From positions 8,473,761 to 8,537,760 of the forward strand of contig NC_044289.2 of the NCBI RefSeq assembly GCF_004027225.2: DNA of 64,000 nucleotides. Direction: 5' to 3'. Numbering within the stretch: position 1 is the first letter of the stretch; each line of letters opens with the position of its first letter. Under the pieces are notes generated by a model that had not been told where the DNA came from, searched no databases, and saw only the letters and a list, made by a program, of their open reading frames with translations. A program made the translations under genes and the position numbers. The stretch is from Strigops habroptila (Eukaryota; Chordata; Aves; Psittaciformes; Psittacidae). This document shows, in pieces, positions 11,492 through 25,556 of this stretch.

Positions 11492-14400
11492 CATGCGTGC
11501 CATAAGCACACACCTGAGCTCCCCAGAGACTCTGTGAGGATGCCAGCAGACGTGTTGTCCCAGAGTGCCTGGTATTCCCTGCAAGAGGAATGTTCATACC
11601 CTGAGCAAAAATGAAAATCGGGTACTGTATGTTCAGTTTTTCAGACCATGACAGCAAGACAGAAGTGGCAAGAGCAGTCCAAAAGCACTGTCAGCGCACA
11701 GGGGAAGATGTATAGTCAATGAAGGCACCGGATTGAAGGGCTGGCTTACTTCGGAACAAAAATGTGTTCAGTTTGTGAGTACCAAGCACTGTGCCTTGCA
11801 GCTATCTGTCAAACTACAAATACTGAATAGTGTCAGCATTTCATTTCCTTTGATTCTAGGGGGGAAATTCAACAGGTTTATGGGTTCCGACTGAGTCAAA
11901 ACTCCTGACTCTGAGTGTGTGCTGAGTCAGAATTTTACCTGATTTGAGTGTGTGCAAATATCAGAGCACATAGGAATGCGCTGGGCACTATCTGCAAGTC
12001 TACTAAATAATCATGAAACTAAAACTGTAAATATAGAAGAAAATAACCCCCTAAGCCTGAAAGTGCAAAGTTAGAATTGTCACACAGAGAAAAAATAGCA
12101 ATTATTATTGTTGGTTTGTTATAATAGTAGGAATGGATTCATAGCACCCCTCTCTACAGCCAGATTCTCCACTCTTCTAAGTAAATAAGGGCTAAAAATG
12201 AAATTTCGGTGTTCAGTAATGAATTATTCTGCCCAGTCTCTAAGCAGCTCAGAAATAGTGCTTCAAACTGAATCCAGATCTTTTGAACTCTTCCCTCACT
12301 CCCTGAACTTTTGATGTCCTTTCATGTTCTCTTACTTACAACACTTTGCTCACCATGTTGTTTAAAATCTCCACTTGAATCAGGAGATTTTTCTCTAGAA
12401 AAAAATTTATTCAAACTTTTCTGAAACTTGAAAAAGGTTCTGCTCAGTTTGAGGCAAAGTTTCAGTCATATTTACTTTATCTGAACCATATCTTATTCCA
12501 TACATTTATTTATTGTCATTTCTATTGATTCTTTCTCTTCTCCTCCATTGATTAATCTGGAGGTCTGCAAAGGATGAACCAAGCTAACAGACAATCTTAG
12601 TTATTTAGACTTTTTGATTTATTTTTCCAAGATGTTTACTCTGAAGTGGAGGTTTCTTTGCTCCCTAAATAGTGACCATCATTCTGTTTGTGTCATCGCT
12701 GCTTAAAAATGGTTTCTAAAGATCCCACACGTTTTCCACAGGGCATTGATGATCTGCGGGTAAGTATTGATATAGAGATCAAATAAACACTAGTTCAGAA
12801 AGCAAAATTACCGCTCCAAAAGAGTGTCCTACTTGGATCCATTTAGTAATCTCAGATTTAAGAAGATATTCTCCAAGGCAACACTCACCTGTACATCCAT
12901 GAGTTTTAATAGTGCCCATGGGAATGGACCAGCGCTAGCTGGTTCCCCTGAAGAAGAAAGTCCATGCCTGGGGCAGGCAGAGGACACAATACCTCTTGTG
13001 TCTTCATCACTGGAATGGCAGAAATGTGTTCTCAAACATTGATTTTTTTTTTCCCATTTATTCACATTTATTCACCTGCTTCTTGGCCAGTGCAAGGATG
13101 GAAAGGGGAATTGTCACAGCTGGTGGTTGCCATTGAAATAAATGTGATGAAGGAGTATTGCCTCCCTCCCTTCTATCTGACCAGCGCATGCTCATGGACA
13201 GAGTGTTATTTGCAACTAAGTTAGCACTGTGGTCTCCTGGATCCATTAGCACACCTCTTAGCTTGCCAAGAGGGGAATAACAGCACCAGATTTCTGTTTG
13301 ACCTGGTAATAAAATCAGAAACCAATCCTTTATTTTCCTGAACCTGAGGACATAGCTGTTTGACAGCATCTCCTTTTTTCTCGCAGAGTACAGAGAGGGC
13401 ACCAAGCTTTATGAAGAAGTTAAATGAGGGAATGGACAATAGTTGCCTCTCACCAGTGTAACCAGAACAGGTACAGAGAATGCAAAGGTCTGATTCTTTC
13501 TGTGCTGGAAGAAATAGCCCAAATATGCTGTTTCTAGTTATTTTTTTTTCTCTCTATTTGCTCACATGTGGAAGGAGAACCTACAATGGATGAATTTTAA
13601 CAAGCAACCAACATCATAGAGGCATTTGAACTTGCATCTCCGCTGCTGGTGAGTGTCTTACCTAGCATTGGTTCTGAGGTTTATTTTGCTTTTGACTAGA
13701 AAATCTCCTTGAAACTCAAGAGATCTTCCTGACAAACACTCAAAACTGACACACTTCCACACAATAAATTGATTTAAATAATCAGTAATTTCCACTGAAA
13801 ACCTGTTCAGGCAAAAAAATACACAGATAGCTCTATTAATTGACCTAATCCTGCACTGCTAGTGATAACTAAGCACATGTTAGATAAGGCCTGATCAGCT
13901 CATTAAGAGGACAAACTACCCACAGAGGAGCTTTGTTTTGTGACCATTATATGTCTGAGCAATTCATTCTCTACTACACCACCCCATCAATAGCCAACTG
14001 TTTGGCTTCTATGTTTTTAAATTCTTTATCACCTTTTCATTATTCATTTTTTCCATCTTCTCTGAAATCTCTTCTGTCCCAGTTAATAGGGGAAATGGGG
14101 AAACGGTGATCTGACAACTTGTTGGCAAGTCAGGTAACTTTTCTGTGGCGATTCTCATCGATCCCCAAACAGCAGGGTACTCTTCCATTGGTTTCCCAGC
14201 ATAACTGAATTTCTAACGAATCTTATCCCTGGCCCATTTCAAATACATATTTGCATTTATGTCAGATATGGACTAAATTGGATACTTTGGGGTGGAGTCC
14301 AACACTGGCAAGTTTTCTTTATGACAGTTGTCAGTTGCATTCCCCAAACCAGCTTAGTGCTCTATGAATTCTTGCACAAAAATGTAACAGGCTGATAATA

Positions 14401-17400
14401 TCCATTCCCTTTCTTCTGTATCTTTGTCTTTCTCCATCATTATAATTCTGTCCTCTAGCATTTTCCTCTGCTGAGCTTCCACAGACCTTCCTAATCAACA
14501 TCAGACACAGTGGGAAAATGGGTGGCACAAGCATGGGTAAAAGGCTGTACTGTAATTTGAGGGGTTTTGCAATCATCTTCACAAGTGGCGGCACAACCCA
14601 AGCAGCAAATACAGCTCACTCACTCTGGGGGAAAAATTATTTGATTTTAGATATAAATGTATTTATATTTATGTGCATATGCTTGTACGTGTCAAGTATT
14701 AATTTCTTTTATTCTAATTTTCTCTCATTTGCATCTGTCCCTGTGCCTCATCATTCTGGGGCTTGGTTGGCTTTTCACAAGCATTGCCTTTGAGGTAGCA
14801 CAGAGCAACATCATCCCAGGGAAGAAACCATGTGTCCAAAAGGCCCAGTTCTCATTCTGCTCCTCCCTGTCATAGGACAACTGGACTGGGCTTGTGGGAC
14901 TCTGTCAGCCCATGTGCCAGCCAGCCAGTGCTGTAAAGTACTCAGGTAGAGGTTTCCATATGCAGCGTCTGATGTGGATGGTTCCCTGCACCCTGGGGCC
15001 TGACAGGCTGAAGTGTCCTGCCAAGGGTGTTAAAGCCCATCCAGGCATGCACAGGGACATGTCTTACAAGAATCTAATGCAGATGAGAGCAAACCTGGGA
15101 GCACACCTTGATCCAAGACCATGATCTGGCCAAGCCCAGACATTAGATGTGACACAAACCACCTCAGATTATTAGCCCCTATAATTTGTAACTCTTACAA
15201 CAAATCTCCCCATTCTTTTTGATCTCTATATGAGGTCCTTTATGTCCTTAACAGGGAGAAAAATCACCTTGGCTCCCTCAATGCTATACTGGAGGTCACC
15301 AGGTTAATTCCATGCTAGATGCATGGATAAAAAGGAGGATAAGACGAAAGAGTAGGTCATGCAGTGGCAAAGGTTGAGAAGCTCTGCTTTAAACACTTTA
15401 TGGGAAATTGTAAAATTCCTAAACAATTTAATAGATTAACTTCCCCTTTCAGTGGCATCAGTAAAACTGAATTATCATCCTCACTTTTAACTGATGCTTA
15501 GACCCAATACTCATCCATCAGGGATCATTTAGTGATAAAGCGATCAATCCTGCCATGGAGCAGAGGGGACAAACTATGCAAGATACCATCACCAAATATC
15601 CTTTCCACCCCAAACCATTCTGTGACTCTTTGTCAATGAAAGTGCATTTGTCTAGTCTTATCTGCTGCAGTATACGTGGAATACAAAGGAAGAAAGTAAA
15701 ATATGCATTTGATGTACATGTGCAGATGCCAGACATATTATCAACCCAAGGAGGACTGCCTTTTTTCCAGGAACTGAACACAGCACCTGATAACCAACCA
15801 CTGCACCACTACCTCAGGTACCAAATTAATAGATGTCTTAAGCTGTCTTAAAATGATGCTGTGACATGTGAAGGATTTGAGAGAAAAATGAGAAAAAATA
15901 TGTTTCTCCCTTATTCTTGTTTTAGGAAACCTTCTGTAACTTTGGCCAGAATCTCTAAACCACTGCTCATCTTTTCTTCATCAGAGTATGCAAAATATAC
16001 TTCCCTTTTCTGACTCCTCACCAGTAACAGTTTTGGTTTTGATGTTTGCCTTTCTAATATATTAAAGATCTATACATTGAGAAGATTACAGATCAAAAAT
16101 AATTGGAAAAAGTTACAAAACTTTCTATAATTATTTTAATCAGCATTTGGATTTTATTTAGGTATGTGCAATGGGTACAACTGGTGTTTCAAGAAATAAC
16201 TGTAAATTTTTCTTTTTACTCAAAATATCCCCACTTTAGGTAAGAAATTGTTCATTTCCACCACAAACCAGGTAGATTTTTAGTAGTAGAAAATCATGTT
16301 TGAATAAAACATTTAATAACTTATTTGCTAAAACAGAGAGAAATGTTTGATTTTGCTACAAATATTAAAGTAAATAACATTTCTATATTATTTAACCATA
16401 AGATAAAAAATTAGGGTAAATTTATTTCTCAGCCAGATATGAACTTTACTAAGACCAAACTCCTTGGACATTTTGTGAATGATAATGTGGCTACTGGAGC
16501 AAAAGGAAACCTTTCCCTGCTGCTGCCTAGGAGTTGAGATTTTCACCAACAAACAGGTTCAGGCTAAATTAAGAGGTTCAGTGTAGTGGAGTTCTTCAAA
16601 GGCTTTGTAGTTGTTCAACTCCAATTAAAAGTCAATTGAATTGGACACTTAATTCCCATTTGTGTCTATGAAAATCTCTCTTCTGTAATGTAACTCTAGG
16701 CTGAAAAAGCAGGTGCACAGAAATATATAAAGAATGCAATACATGTACTGCTTTTGAGGAGTAAGGAAAATAACAGCTATAATAGCAAATCCTTAGGATT
16801 TACAATCTTTAACAGAGTATCTCCATAGAAGTACACAAATAACCAGATAATATCACATTAAGATTTTAATGTCTGTATTTATGTATATGATCTATCACCC
16901 AAAAAGTCTAATGACTTTTATGTCCAGAAAACATGTTTTATGTTGTGTGCCAAAGGAAGAAAAAGCAGCTCATAAGAGATAGCCAGTACAATACAGACCT
17001 GCTAGTGACACACAACTGAATATTTTTTTAAGGGAATTAACAGGAGCAGCAACCGTAGTGGGGCTCAGAAGTGATGACAATAGAAAATTCTTCAGGGAAG
17101 ATAGTCTGACTCTGCAAAAAGTTATGACATATGCAGGACAGTAGAAACAGCCCAAGAGCAAATACAAATCCTATCTGAAGATCATGTGGTGAAATATATC
17201 AGAAGGAATTACAGGAGATGAAAATGCAAAGGTAAAATGTAGGGCAGAATTGTATGCCGCCTGCTGCAAAGAAAACCCACACATCACAAAGATCTGGTCT
17301 GGAAGAAGCCAACAGTGTCAGAATTACACAAGACACTGGAAGAGTCAAAACCTGATATTCAGTCTCAAATACTTTTGAATTTATATGTGAGCCAGGTTTG

Positions 17401-18410
17401 AGTGACAGGCCAAAACCTACCCTGAAGGATTTTGAATTTGAGAGAGAATCACAAGTGGAAGGTCTTTCTTTCTTGCTTATGATTTGGATGTGAGTGAAAG
17501 CTCCCTCAGCAGCCACTCCCTGCAAGGTTCTATCACTGGGGCTGAAATACTGTCAGAAATATTCTTGAACTTTCAATTTCCCTGACTACTGTTGAGCAGA
17601 CCAAGCTGCCAGTTTGTGCACCTAAAGCAGAGTACAGCAATCCTAGTACAAACTTCAAGCTTGTAAATCAGTTCAAGTATCTGGTGACTGCTGTATTCCT
17701 ATGAGCATCTCTGCTGAGTAGATTTGGTGTTAAACACCGTGTCCACCAATGAGGTGCTAATAGGAAGCGACCCACTAGGAGAGCTGTAGATGCCCCATCC
17801 TGCCTGTGGTCATGTAAAGTTTCTGAAGGTTACTTCTTCAGTGGTTTTGAGTAGTTTTATTGAACCTGCGGATAAACTGTCTTTAAAGACACTGGGCTCT
17901 GAGAACAGAACAGTAATTATAAGGAAAATGAATTGCATCCTTAAGGTGTGACCCTGTGGAGCACCATTTGGTCAGCAGCTGTTTCAGATGCTAACAGCAT
18001 GAACAAGAAGTCAGCCCCACTGGCTGAAGAATTATTCCTGCAAGCTTGAAGTCTAGTTTTACCCAGGCAGTGTTAAGGAATAAAAAGCTCCTGCTATCGG
18101 TATGCTGATCACTCATTTTATAGAGGACACTGACCAGCACTTCACTGTAGAGCAAACACATGATGCATTTCTTAATTCTACTAACCAGTTGCTGGCTGAT
18201 AGAGATTTCTGCCATGTATTTGTAAATGATGTAAAGCAAGTTGAAGAAACATAAACTTGCCCACTAACATAAAATATGGTATAATATGCACACGTTCTCT
18301 GCATGGACAAACAGGGAGGCACAGAACAATAAGCAAGTAAGTGAAAACCTCACAATTAACACAAATGTGGCAAAGGGAAGCATGCTGACATGGGGAAAAT
18401 TATGCCTCCA

Positions 18411-18418
18411 TGACGTCA
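18411..18418. promoter_or_regulatory. CRE palindrome TGACGTCA
   Basis: A perfect 8-bp cAMP response element (CREB/ATF site) occurs in AT-rich desert with no CpG island around it. Full CRE palindromes contain CpG and are depleted from methylated bird DNA, so retention is mildly notable. No promoter or transcript can be tied to it. Confidence 0.3.
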
Positions 18419-20102
18419 GGCAAGAACTGAAAGTTCCAGACATTTTCCTTGGTCGCAGGCATTCATTACCCGGGTACAGCCTCGGTGCTCACCCAAGGCA
18501 AACCAAATATAGTTTTGGAGCCTGTGGAGGTCAGAGCCTATCACCATTGTGCAGGGGATTGCACTTTGCCCATAGAGTGAGGCAGAAGGAACATGAAGAG
18601 AAGACACAGAGCCCATGGGGAACCTGCAGGAGCCTCCCACAGCTCCTGAGCTTGTTCAGCTCTGCACTGCCAATGGCAAACCTCTGTGCCAGACACCCAG
18701 TTGATACCCAGCCTGTTGTAACTGCTGTGGTCACCAAAGTATGAGTGGTATCTATATGCATAGGCTGTCATAAAATCTTATTCCAATACATCTTTCTCCA
18801 GGCACCTTATTTCTTAAATACTCCCCTTGGCCCCCGCGGAAACCTTCCTGAGATCGACTTCTCAATATTTTTTATTAGAAGTGACTTCTTGCCTCTGCAT
18901 ACAAATGATTGTAACTATCCCTGTTTATCACTGTGACAGACATGTGCACTGATTAGATATTCTTCTATACATCCAAACAAATCCCAACTCTTTTGAAAAT
19001 CAGAGCCTCTGCTAAGCTCCTCGAAATGGCTTCTTCCTCTAAGAGAACACTTTCACATCATGCTGTATCCTACTACAAGGAAATGGTGATGCCAAGGGTG
19101 CAAACAAATGAATGCTGATCAAGAAAGCCACAATAAAACAAGCTTTTGAAGCACAATTATTTCTTATTATAAAGGGAGATTGTGTTTTTACAACTAAGTA
19201 AAGGAAACTGGGCAGAAGACAACACGTCTTCACATCTTTGTGCTGCGTTGTGCACAACCAAGAGAGAGAAAAAGGCCGGGGGCTGCCCATGCAGCTCAAT
19301 GCCCAGAACTTTGCCTTGCTCCTCAGGACACAGGACCTCAAAGATGAAACATGTGGTAGCAGGGAGCATGCCTCCACTCACCTGTGCTTGTGGGGAAGCT
19401 GCAGCCTGTATTCCCTTCACACATGCTTTGGCAGTAGAAGCCAAGAACAATGAGAATGATTAAAGACCTTCCAGGAGACACGCTAGGCTGGTCCTTCTCT
19501 CTGCCATGCCAGTGTGTGCACTTGTGACGTGATGTGCTTCACAAGAAAGCAGTGGAGTGACCCTCACCAGGTGCTCCAGATCCTCAAAAGGGTTCAAGGT
19601 GCCACCATAAAAATCTGCAAGGCACTCTCATTCCTCAGGTAGCCCTGGGAACTCAGGATCAACAAATATTAATAGAGGTAAGACTTCAATGCAAATGTTC
19701 AAAACACCTTAGGGGCAGTTTCGATATGTTTATTACAACAAACTCAAGATTTCCACAAGCACTTTGTTTCTATTTAATTAAATAACTAAGAGCCAGCTTT
19801 TTCAAAGTGCTTCATATATCTCACCCCACTGCGATACCACTGCTGAGCTCTTCTGGGAATCTGGCTGCAAGGGTGTGTGTTGAGTACTTGGAAAATCTAG
19901 CTCATTCAGATCTGGCAGGCTGATTCTGAAATAGTATCTGGAAATCCACTTGCAACATTTGTAATAACTATCCATTTGCATATACAAAAGCTGACTTTTG
20001 GCATGAATAAAATTTTCTTATACCTTTCCTTTGAAAATCTGATCCAGACTGTCTAGACAAGTCAAAAGTCTCATTTGTGCTTAATATTTTATAATTTATT
20101 AT

Positions 20103-20188
20103 TTTGCTTTCCCTTCTGATTAATTTGGAAAGGTCCCTTAGCAAATTTGCTTTCCTTTCAAATTAATTTGGAAACATCCCTTAGCAAA
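20103..20188. repeat. Two-copy 43-bp tandem duplication
   Basis: Copy 1 (20103-20145) and copy 2 (20146-20188) abut directly. Both begin TTTGCTTTCC, share ATTAATTTGGAAA in the middle and end CCCTTAGCAAA. They differ at several bases, so the duplication is not recent. No function is suggested. Confidence 0.85.
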
Positions 20189-21842
20189 GATGTAGTGATA
20201 GAAGGATATAGTTTTATAGGCTACTCATATAATCCCACTGCTCTGGCCATACATACCCTTCAAGTTTGCTCGAAAGCTTATACATATAAACCCAACCTCA
20301 TAAATCTAATTCTATCTATTGGCATGCACTTTCCACAGTTCATCCAAACACATACTTATGCATTTGCTTTTTATTTCTTCCTATACTTATTTTTTTCTAT
20401 AGTAGCATTGTAAATGTTTAAGCAGGTGAACATTGTGCAGCTAAAAGACATTCAAAAGTGCCATGTATTTGCTAAGCAAAGATACCATAGCAAGACATTG
20501 AGACACCTTTAAAAGGGTCTGCTTCTCTCTTTCTCTCTCCCCTTCTTACTCAAAATACAGCTTTTACAAATATGACATCTTAAAATTAAAATGTTTGTTC
20601 TGAAAGTAATAGTCAAGATCATGGAATATTTATGTGATCATTAATATTTGAATTTTGAATAATGTATACTTATATATTTCCACAAAAGAATGCAATGTGT
20701 GTCTTCTACCAAAGTCATATTATTTTCCCTGTAACAAGCAAAGAAGCAGCTTTATTTGCATTACTCACTTGCAGGTATGTAATATCAGATTACACTGTTA
20801 ATTCTCTTTGTTTCCTGGAAATACCTATGTCAGGCTTTTTTACTTTGCATACACAGGAGGTCCATATTCATAACAGTCTATTTTAAATGCAGGGAAGTTC
20901 TGTGCACTTAGCTTTGATTTTGAAACAGCTTCTCTTTTAATTCATTCCATTTCATTTGTTACTAATTGTATCTGCTTCTTACCAAAAGTTTTGTCTCTAG
21001 GAAATCTAAGCCACATCCTACCACTTCATCAGTAACAGTAGATCTGTGTGCAAGGACACACAGCTGCATATCAAATAGCACTTCCACGCGCTGCCATTCG
21101 ACATCACTCTTCAGGATGCTGATGAATGTGCTGACAGACAAAGGCTAATTGGCAGACTGTACGGAGTCAGTTTTTGATGACACAGGAGAAATAACAGGAG
21201 ACAGAGCAGGTAACAAAGAAAGTTTAGAGGGAATAATAACAGAGACATAGAGAGGATTTCATAAGAGGAGAGTGCACAGCCTGAAATACAGCAGGAGGGA
21301 ACCAAAGAACCCAAGAAACACACAAAAGCATGAAAGAAGGGAAAAGGTAAGGGGGAACTAACCCTTTACTTACTGCTATTAAAAACATCTCTGATAGGAA
21401 ACTCGGTTTGGGATGGCACTTGCAACACTGTGATCTGGTTCACCGAAACGTTTGCTCAGGGTTTGTGAGCCTACTCCGCAAATGTGAATCCATTTTCATA
21501 AGAGCCCTGACTTGATATGTATTTTGTATTTCAAATTGTGGGCTCAGCATGGAGCAGTTTCGCCTGATTTTCACCTTGAGATCTGGGTGCAGACACAGTC
21601 ATTATGAAGGCATTCATTAAAATATTTTGCTGGACATTCATTTGCAAGCAGAATTACAGTATGTGATTTGTGACCACCAACGTGTTCATGGCTTTTTGTA
21701 AGGCTACTTGTACATGGACAATCCTGAGTGTGTGGATACAGAGTTAATTTGAACACAGTCCAGATTTTACACTCATTTATACTGTCTCTTACTATGGATT
21801 TCTATAGCACCCAGTTGCAGGAGAGCTGACTGGGTCTTTGAG

Positions 21843-21878
21843 CAATTGTACAATGTAACAATTGTTACAATTGTACAA
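21843..21878. repeat. Palindrome cluster
   Basis: The element CAATTGTACAA occurs at 21843-21853 and again at 21868-21878. Between them lies a perfect 16-bp palindrome, TGTAACAATTGTTACA (21854-21869), overlapping the second copy by two bases. The result is a near-symmetric 36-bp AT-rich block. It could form a cruciform or bind a dimeric factor, but no family is identified. Confidence 0.75.
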
Positions 21879-24800
21879 CGTAAAACCTGAAGAAGGGATT
21901 TTATGTGGAAACCACCTGAGAAAGATGATGCAAACTAAACCAAATCCACTAAATTGTCCACAGACAGTTCTTCTTTAATTGCAACTGATTGGTAAAGGAT
22001 TTCCTATACTTAACTCTGTAATTAAAAGAAGATTGACAACCTCTAGTATATTCTTCCATTAGAAATCTTGCATATATTTCCAAAGCTGAATTTTGAACCT
22101 TAGAAACTGCATTCGAAATATTGGCTAACATAAATCACCTTTTATCCACTATTCTCAGAGAAACTGCACAAGTTGAGGATATGGATCCGTGTTTCTAAGT
22201 GATTTGCGTAAGTGCTTATTAGCAGAAACGTGGGGAGCAGAAACGTTGCTCAGCCAACTAATGGATGTAACTGACTGAAGAAGAACATCTGCATTTAAAT
22301 CAGTTGAGCCTGCAGCTGAAATCTTTTGCCACAGTTTTTAAAGGGAGCCAGAGTGCTTGGCATCTTCTTCCCCAGCATAATCCCATTGAGCCAAACAGAC
22401 TGTGGCCAGACAAAGCGTCTGCACTGCCGATTGTGAGGTTCCATCAAGGATTTAGACATCTCCCTGATCTAAACTCCAGTTGTAAATAACTGCAGGTGAA
22501 ATATGCACCCATAATTATTGTTTTCCTCACAAAAAAAAATGGTGGCATTTGATCCTTTTCTTTCTCTTGTTTTTATTATAAAGCACAAAGATGAAAAAGA
22601 CACCATCACACTCTGCACTGTGCACAGAGACATTTTACCCTTTAAGCCTCCAAAGAAATATCAGGCACAAGCAAATGACCTAATTACTGTGTCTGCATTC
22701 AGTGTGTCCCAGGTCAGTGTGCAGATATATGCATAAAGGCAATAGCAGCTTTGGGAAATAATCTTCTTGATTATAAAACAGCATTCTACCTGTTCTCCTG
22801 TGTGTAAATATGTGCCACTCACCAAAATATAACCACGCAGTATCACTGATTAGGTATCAAAATGGATGGGGGATATGTGTATGTTTAAGGAGCATATTTA
22901 AAGCTATTTATCTCCTAAATCACAACATCGGCCAGTGGGAGCTAGCCTGACCTTTGCATCATGTGTAAGGTCTTTAAGTTGGATATTTTTCTCAGTAACT
23001 GACTCCAGAGTTAGCTGAATAACACCCTCTGATAAACTGAACAAATATAACCCATGCATTTACTTTTATTTTTCCAGTGTCCATAATTGTGGAGGTTTTT
23101 GTTCAAAAATGAGCATTTACTACTGCACTGAGGTAGAGAAGACAACGTGTCTTTTTCCTATTCTCTTGGCATATGAATCGGATTTCTAAAAATTCACTGT
23201 AGTAATCACAAAATGCTGCTGCAAAGAATTACTTGATAAAACCTTTTGAGATTTCAGCCTACCTCGTCCCTTTGTTTCATAACTAGAAGGAGTATAATGA
23301 ATGCAAAAACTCTGTGAATAGAGCTCAGCAGGGCCTACTTTTTTCTCATGACTCCTGTGATTATAATAATTTGATTTTATAGGTGTCTATCCTAAGACCC
23401 CAGCTAGGGAGCAATCTTTACTGAGTCATGAACTTTCACATCATTAAATCTTTCTACATTTATTTTAAACATATCAGAAGTGTCAAATAACTTCAGATCT
23501 ACTAAATTTTATTTGCATTGGGTAAAATGAAGTTTAGCCACTCGGGAAAATAAATGAAATAGTTTTCCTTAGCACTCAGGAACGTAGTTGGGCTCTGGAG
23601 TCTGTGTGATTCCACCCATGCGGCAGCACAGCCCATCTCCTGAATGGGCTAGGACACATGTTTACAAGGACAGGAATTTGAGTAATTTCCTACCAGTCTG
23701 AAGGGAATATTAAACTCTTCTGACAGTTGGATGTATATTATTTATGTTCCTTTTTTTATTGTTGTTGTTGTTGATTTCAAAAAATATTTCTTTGTTGGTT
23801 CAACGCTGACTCCCGATAGAAAGTGATAAAATGCCCAATATGTTAAAACACCTTATCACTAAATCAGAAGCAGAACTATAAATTTTGGCTTTTGAAACGG
23901 AACTGACTGTTGAGGATCATTTTGCTTCTGAAATATTACAGCAGTGATCAATTTGCTGTAAAATTAAGCAGTTTAGCTCTGCAATCTATAGATGGAAAAC
24001 ATGTTGTTCTTGAGCAAAGTTTATGCCCTGCCCAAGGGATAAATTAAATTTTATGGGTAAGACATGCATTATTATATGCTTATCTGTTTAACATATCATT
24101 CTTTTCCACATCAGTATTATAAATATTTTTAATCATACATTTGATCTCTTGTGCATATAGTGATATGGTAATTCCCCCTGCCCCCCTCAAAAAATATAAC
24201 CAAACACAGTTAATTCATCACAGAACAGGGAAGAATATTCTAATCTTCCTAGGAAATATTCCGAAGATTGAAGCAGACGCACTTAAAATTGGGGCTACTT
24301 TGCCATCACTCAGTGGAATGGAATTTTCCTGAAGGAAGGGGTGGAGCTATGTTGCCTATTTTTATTATGGTTGTTATTACTGAATATTTATATTACAAGT
24401 CTCTAATCAAAACTGGGGGCTGCAGTTAAGACAATTCAGTTATAAAAGTTAGAGAAAGCAGTCAAATATATGCATTTAATAAACTTGCTACTGGTTTTAT
24501 AAATTTGTGCTGATTTTCCTTGAATTCTATAAACTAGATTCAAGGCTCTCAAACTGACCATTGCACTGACTGTCCAACACTGGTAAACTTGTCTTAGAAT
24601 TCTGCTTCAACAGAAATGGGTCTTCTGAAGGAAAGAGTGGGAAGCTGTGAATCCTTTGCCTTTCACACATGAGAAACAGCTTGAAGAAGACCCTTAAGGT
24701 GTTTGCAGGAGGAAGAGATTGAGGAGTCCTGATGCAGTGACAAATAAAATCATAGGTACAATCATCTGTTCAACATTTACAATATGTGACACGATAGTGT

Positions 24801-24946
24801 CCAAATTAGAAGCAGATTAACTCCACTTACCCATGTTTAGTATCAGCTACATCACTTGAATATATTTTAAAAATGGCAACCTTGTAAGAACAGAGTTGAA
24901 ATGAAGGTTGAAGCTGGGAAAGTCAGTCATCTCCAGTACCTTTTCA

Positions 24947-25214
24947 CCTCTTTTTCCTTTCCTTTTCCTTTTCCTTTTCTTCCGTTTCCTTTCCCTTTCC
25001 CTTTCCTCCCTTTCCTCCCTTTCCTCTTTTCTCCTTTTCTATCTTTTTTCTTTTCTTTTCTTCTTTTCTCTTTTTTCTTTTTTCATTTCCTTTCTTTTCT
25101 TCTTTCTTTTCTTTTTCCCTCTTTTCTTTTCTTTTTCTTTTCCTTTTCTTTTCTTTTCTTTTCTTTTCTTTTCTTCTTTTCTTTTCCCTTCTTTTCTCTT
25201 TTTTCTTTTTTCTC

Positions 25215-25245
<31 letters not shown>

Positions 25246-25556
25246 CTTTCCTTTTCTTCTCTTTTCTTTTTTCTTCTCTTTTCTCTTTTTTCTTTTCTTT
25301 TCTTTTTTCTCTTCCTTTCCTTTCCTTTCCTTTCCTTTCCTTTCCTTTCCTTTCCTTCCTTTCCTTTCCTTTCCTTTCCTTTCCTTTCCTTTCCTTTCCT
25401 TTCCTTTCCCTTTCCCTTTCCTTTCCTTTTCCTTTCTTTTCTCTTTTCTTTTTTTTCTTTTCCTTTCTTTCCTTTTCCTTTTCGTCTCCTTTTCTTTTTT
25501 CTTTTCTCATTTCATTTTGCTTCTTTTCATTTTCTCTTTTCACTTTTTCTTTTTTG
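24947..25556. repeat. Long polypyrimidine simple repeat (CTTTT/CCTTT)n
   Basis: About 600 bases are almost entirely C and T on the plus strand, with few purine interruptions (for example near 24984, 25041 and 25085). Variants of TTTTC fill most of the tract; a regular TTTCC pentamer array occupies about 25314-25408 with a single one-base slip. Open frames through the tract on either strand (Phe/Ser/Leu-rich, or Lys/Glu/Arg-rich on the complement) are artefacts of the repeat. Tracts of this type can form intramolecular triplexes and are length-unstable. Confidence 0.97.

Larger units (their letters stand above)
7429..24946. other. Intergenic, no gene recognised
   Basis: This is a 17.5-kb AT-rich noncoding stretch. 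I found no exon with family similarity and no clear interspersed repeat. Small items of note are CTCF-like motifs at 10494-10507 and 11477-11491, a CRE palindrome at 18411-18418, a 43-bp tandem duplication at 20103-20188, a purine-rich segment near 21179-21350 and a palindrome cluster at 21843-21878. The longest ATG frame (18286-18744, 152 codons) resembles no family I know. Confidence 0.55.
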
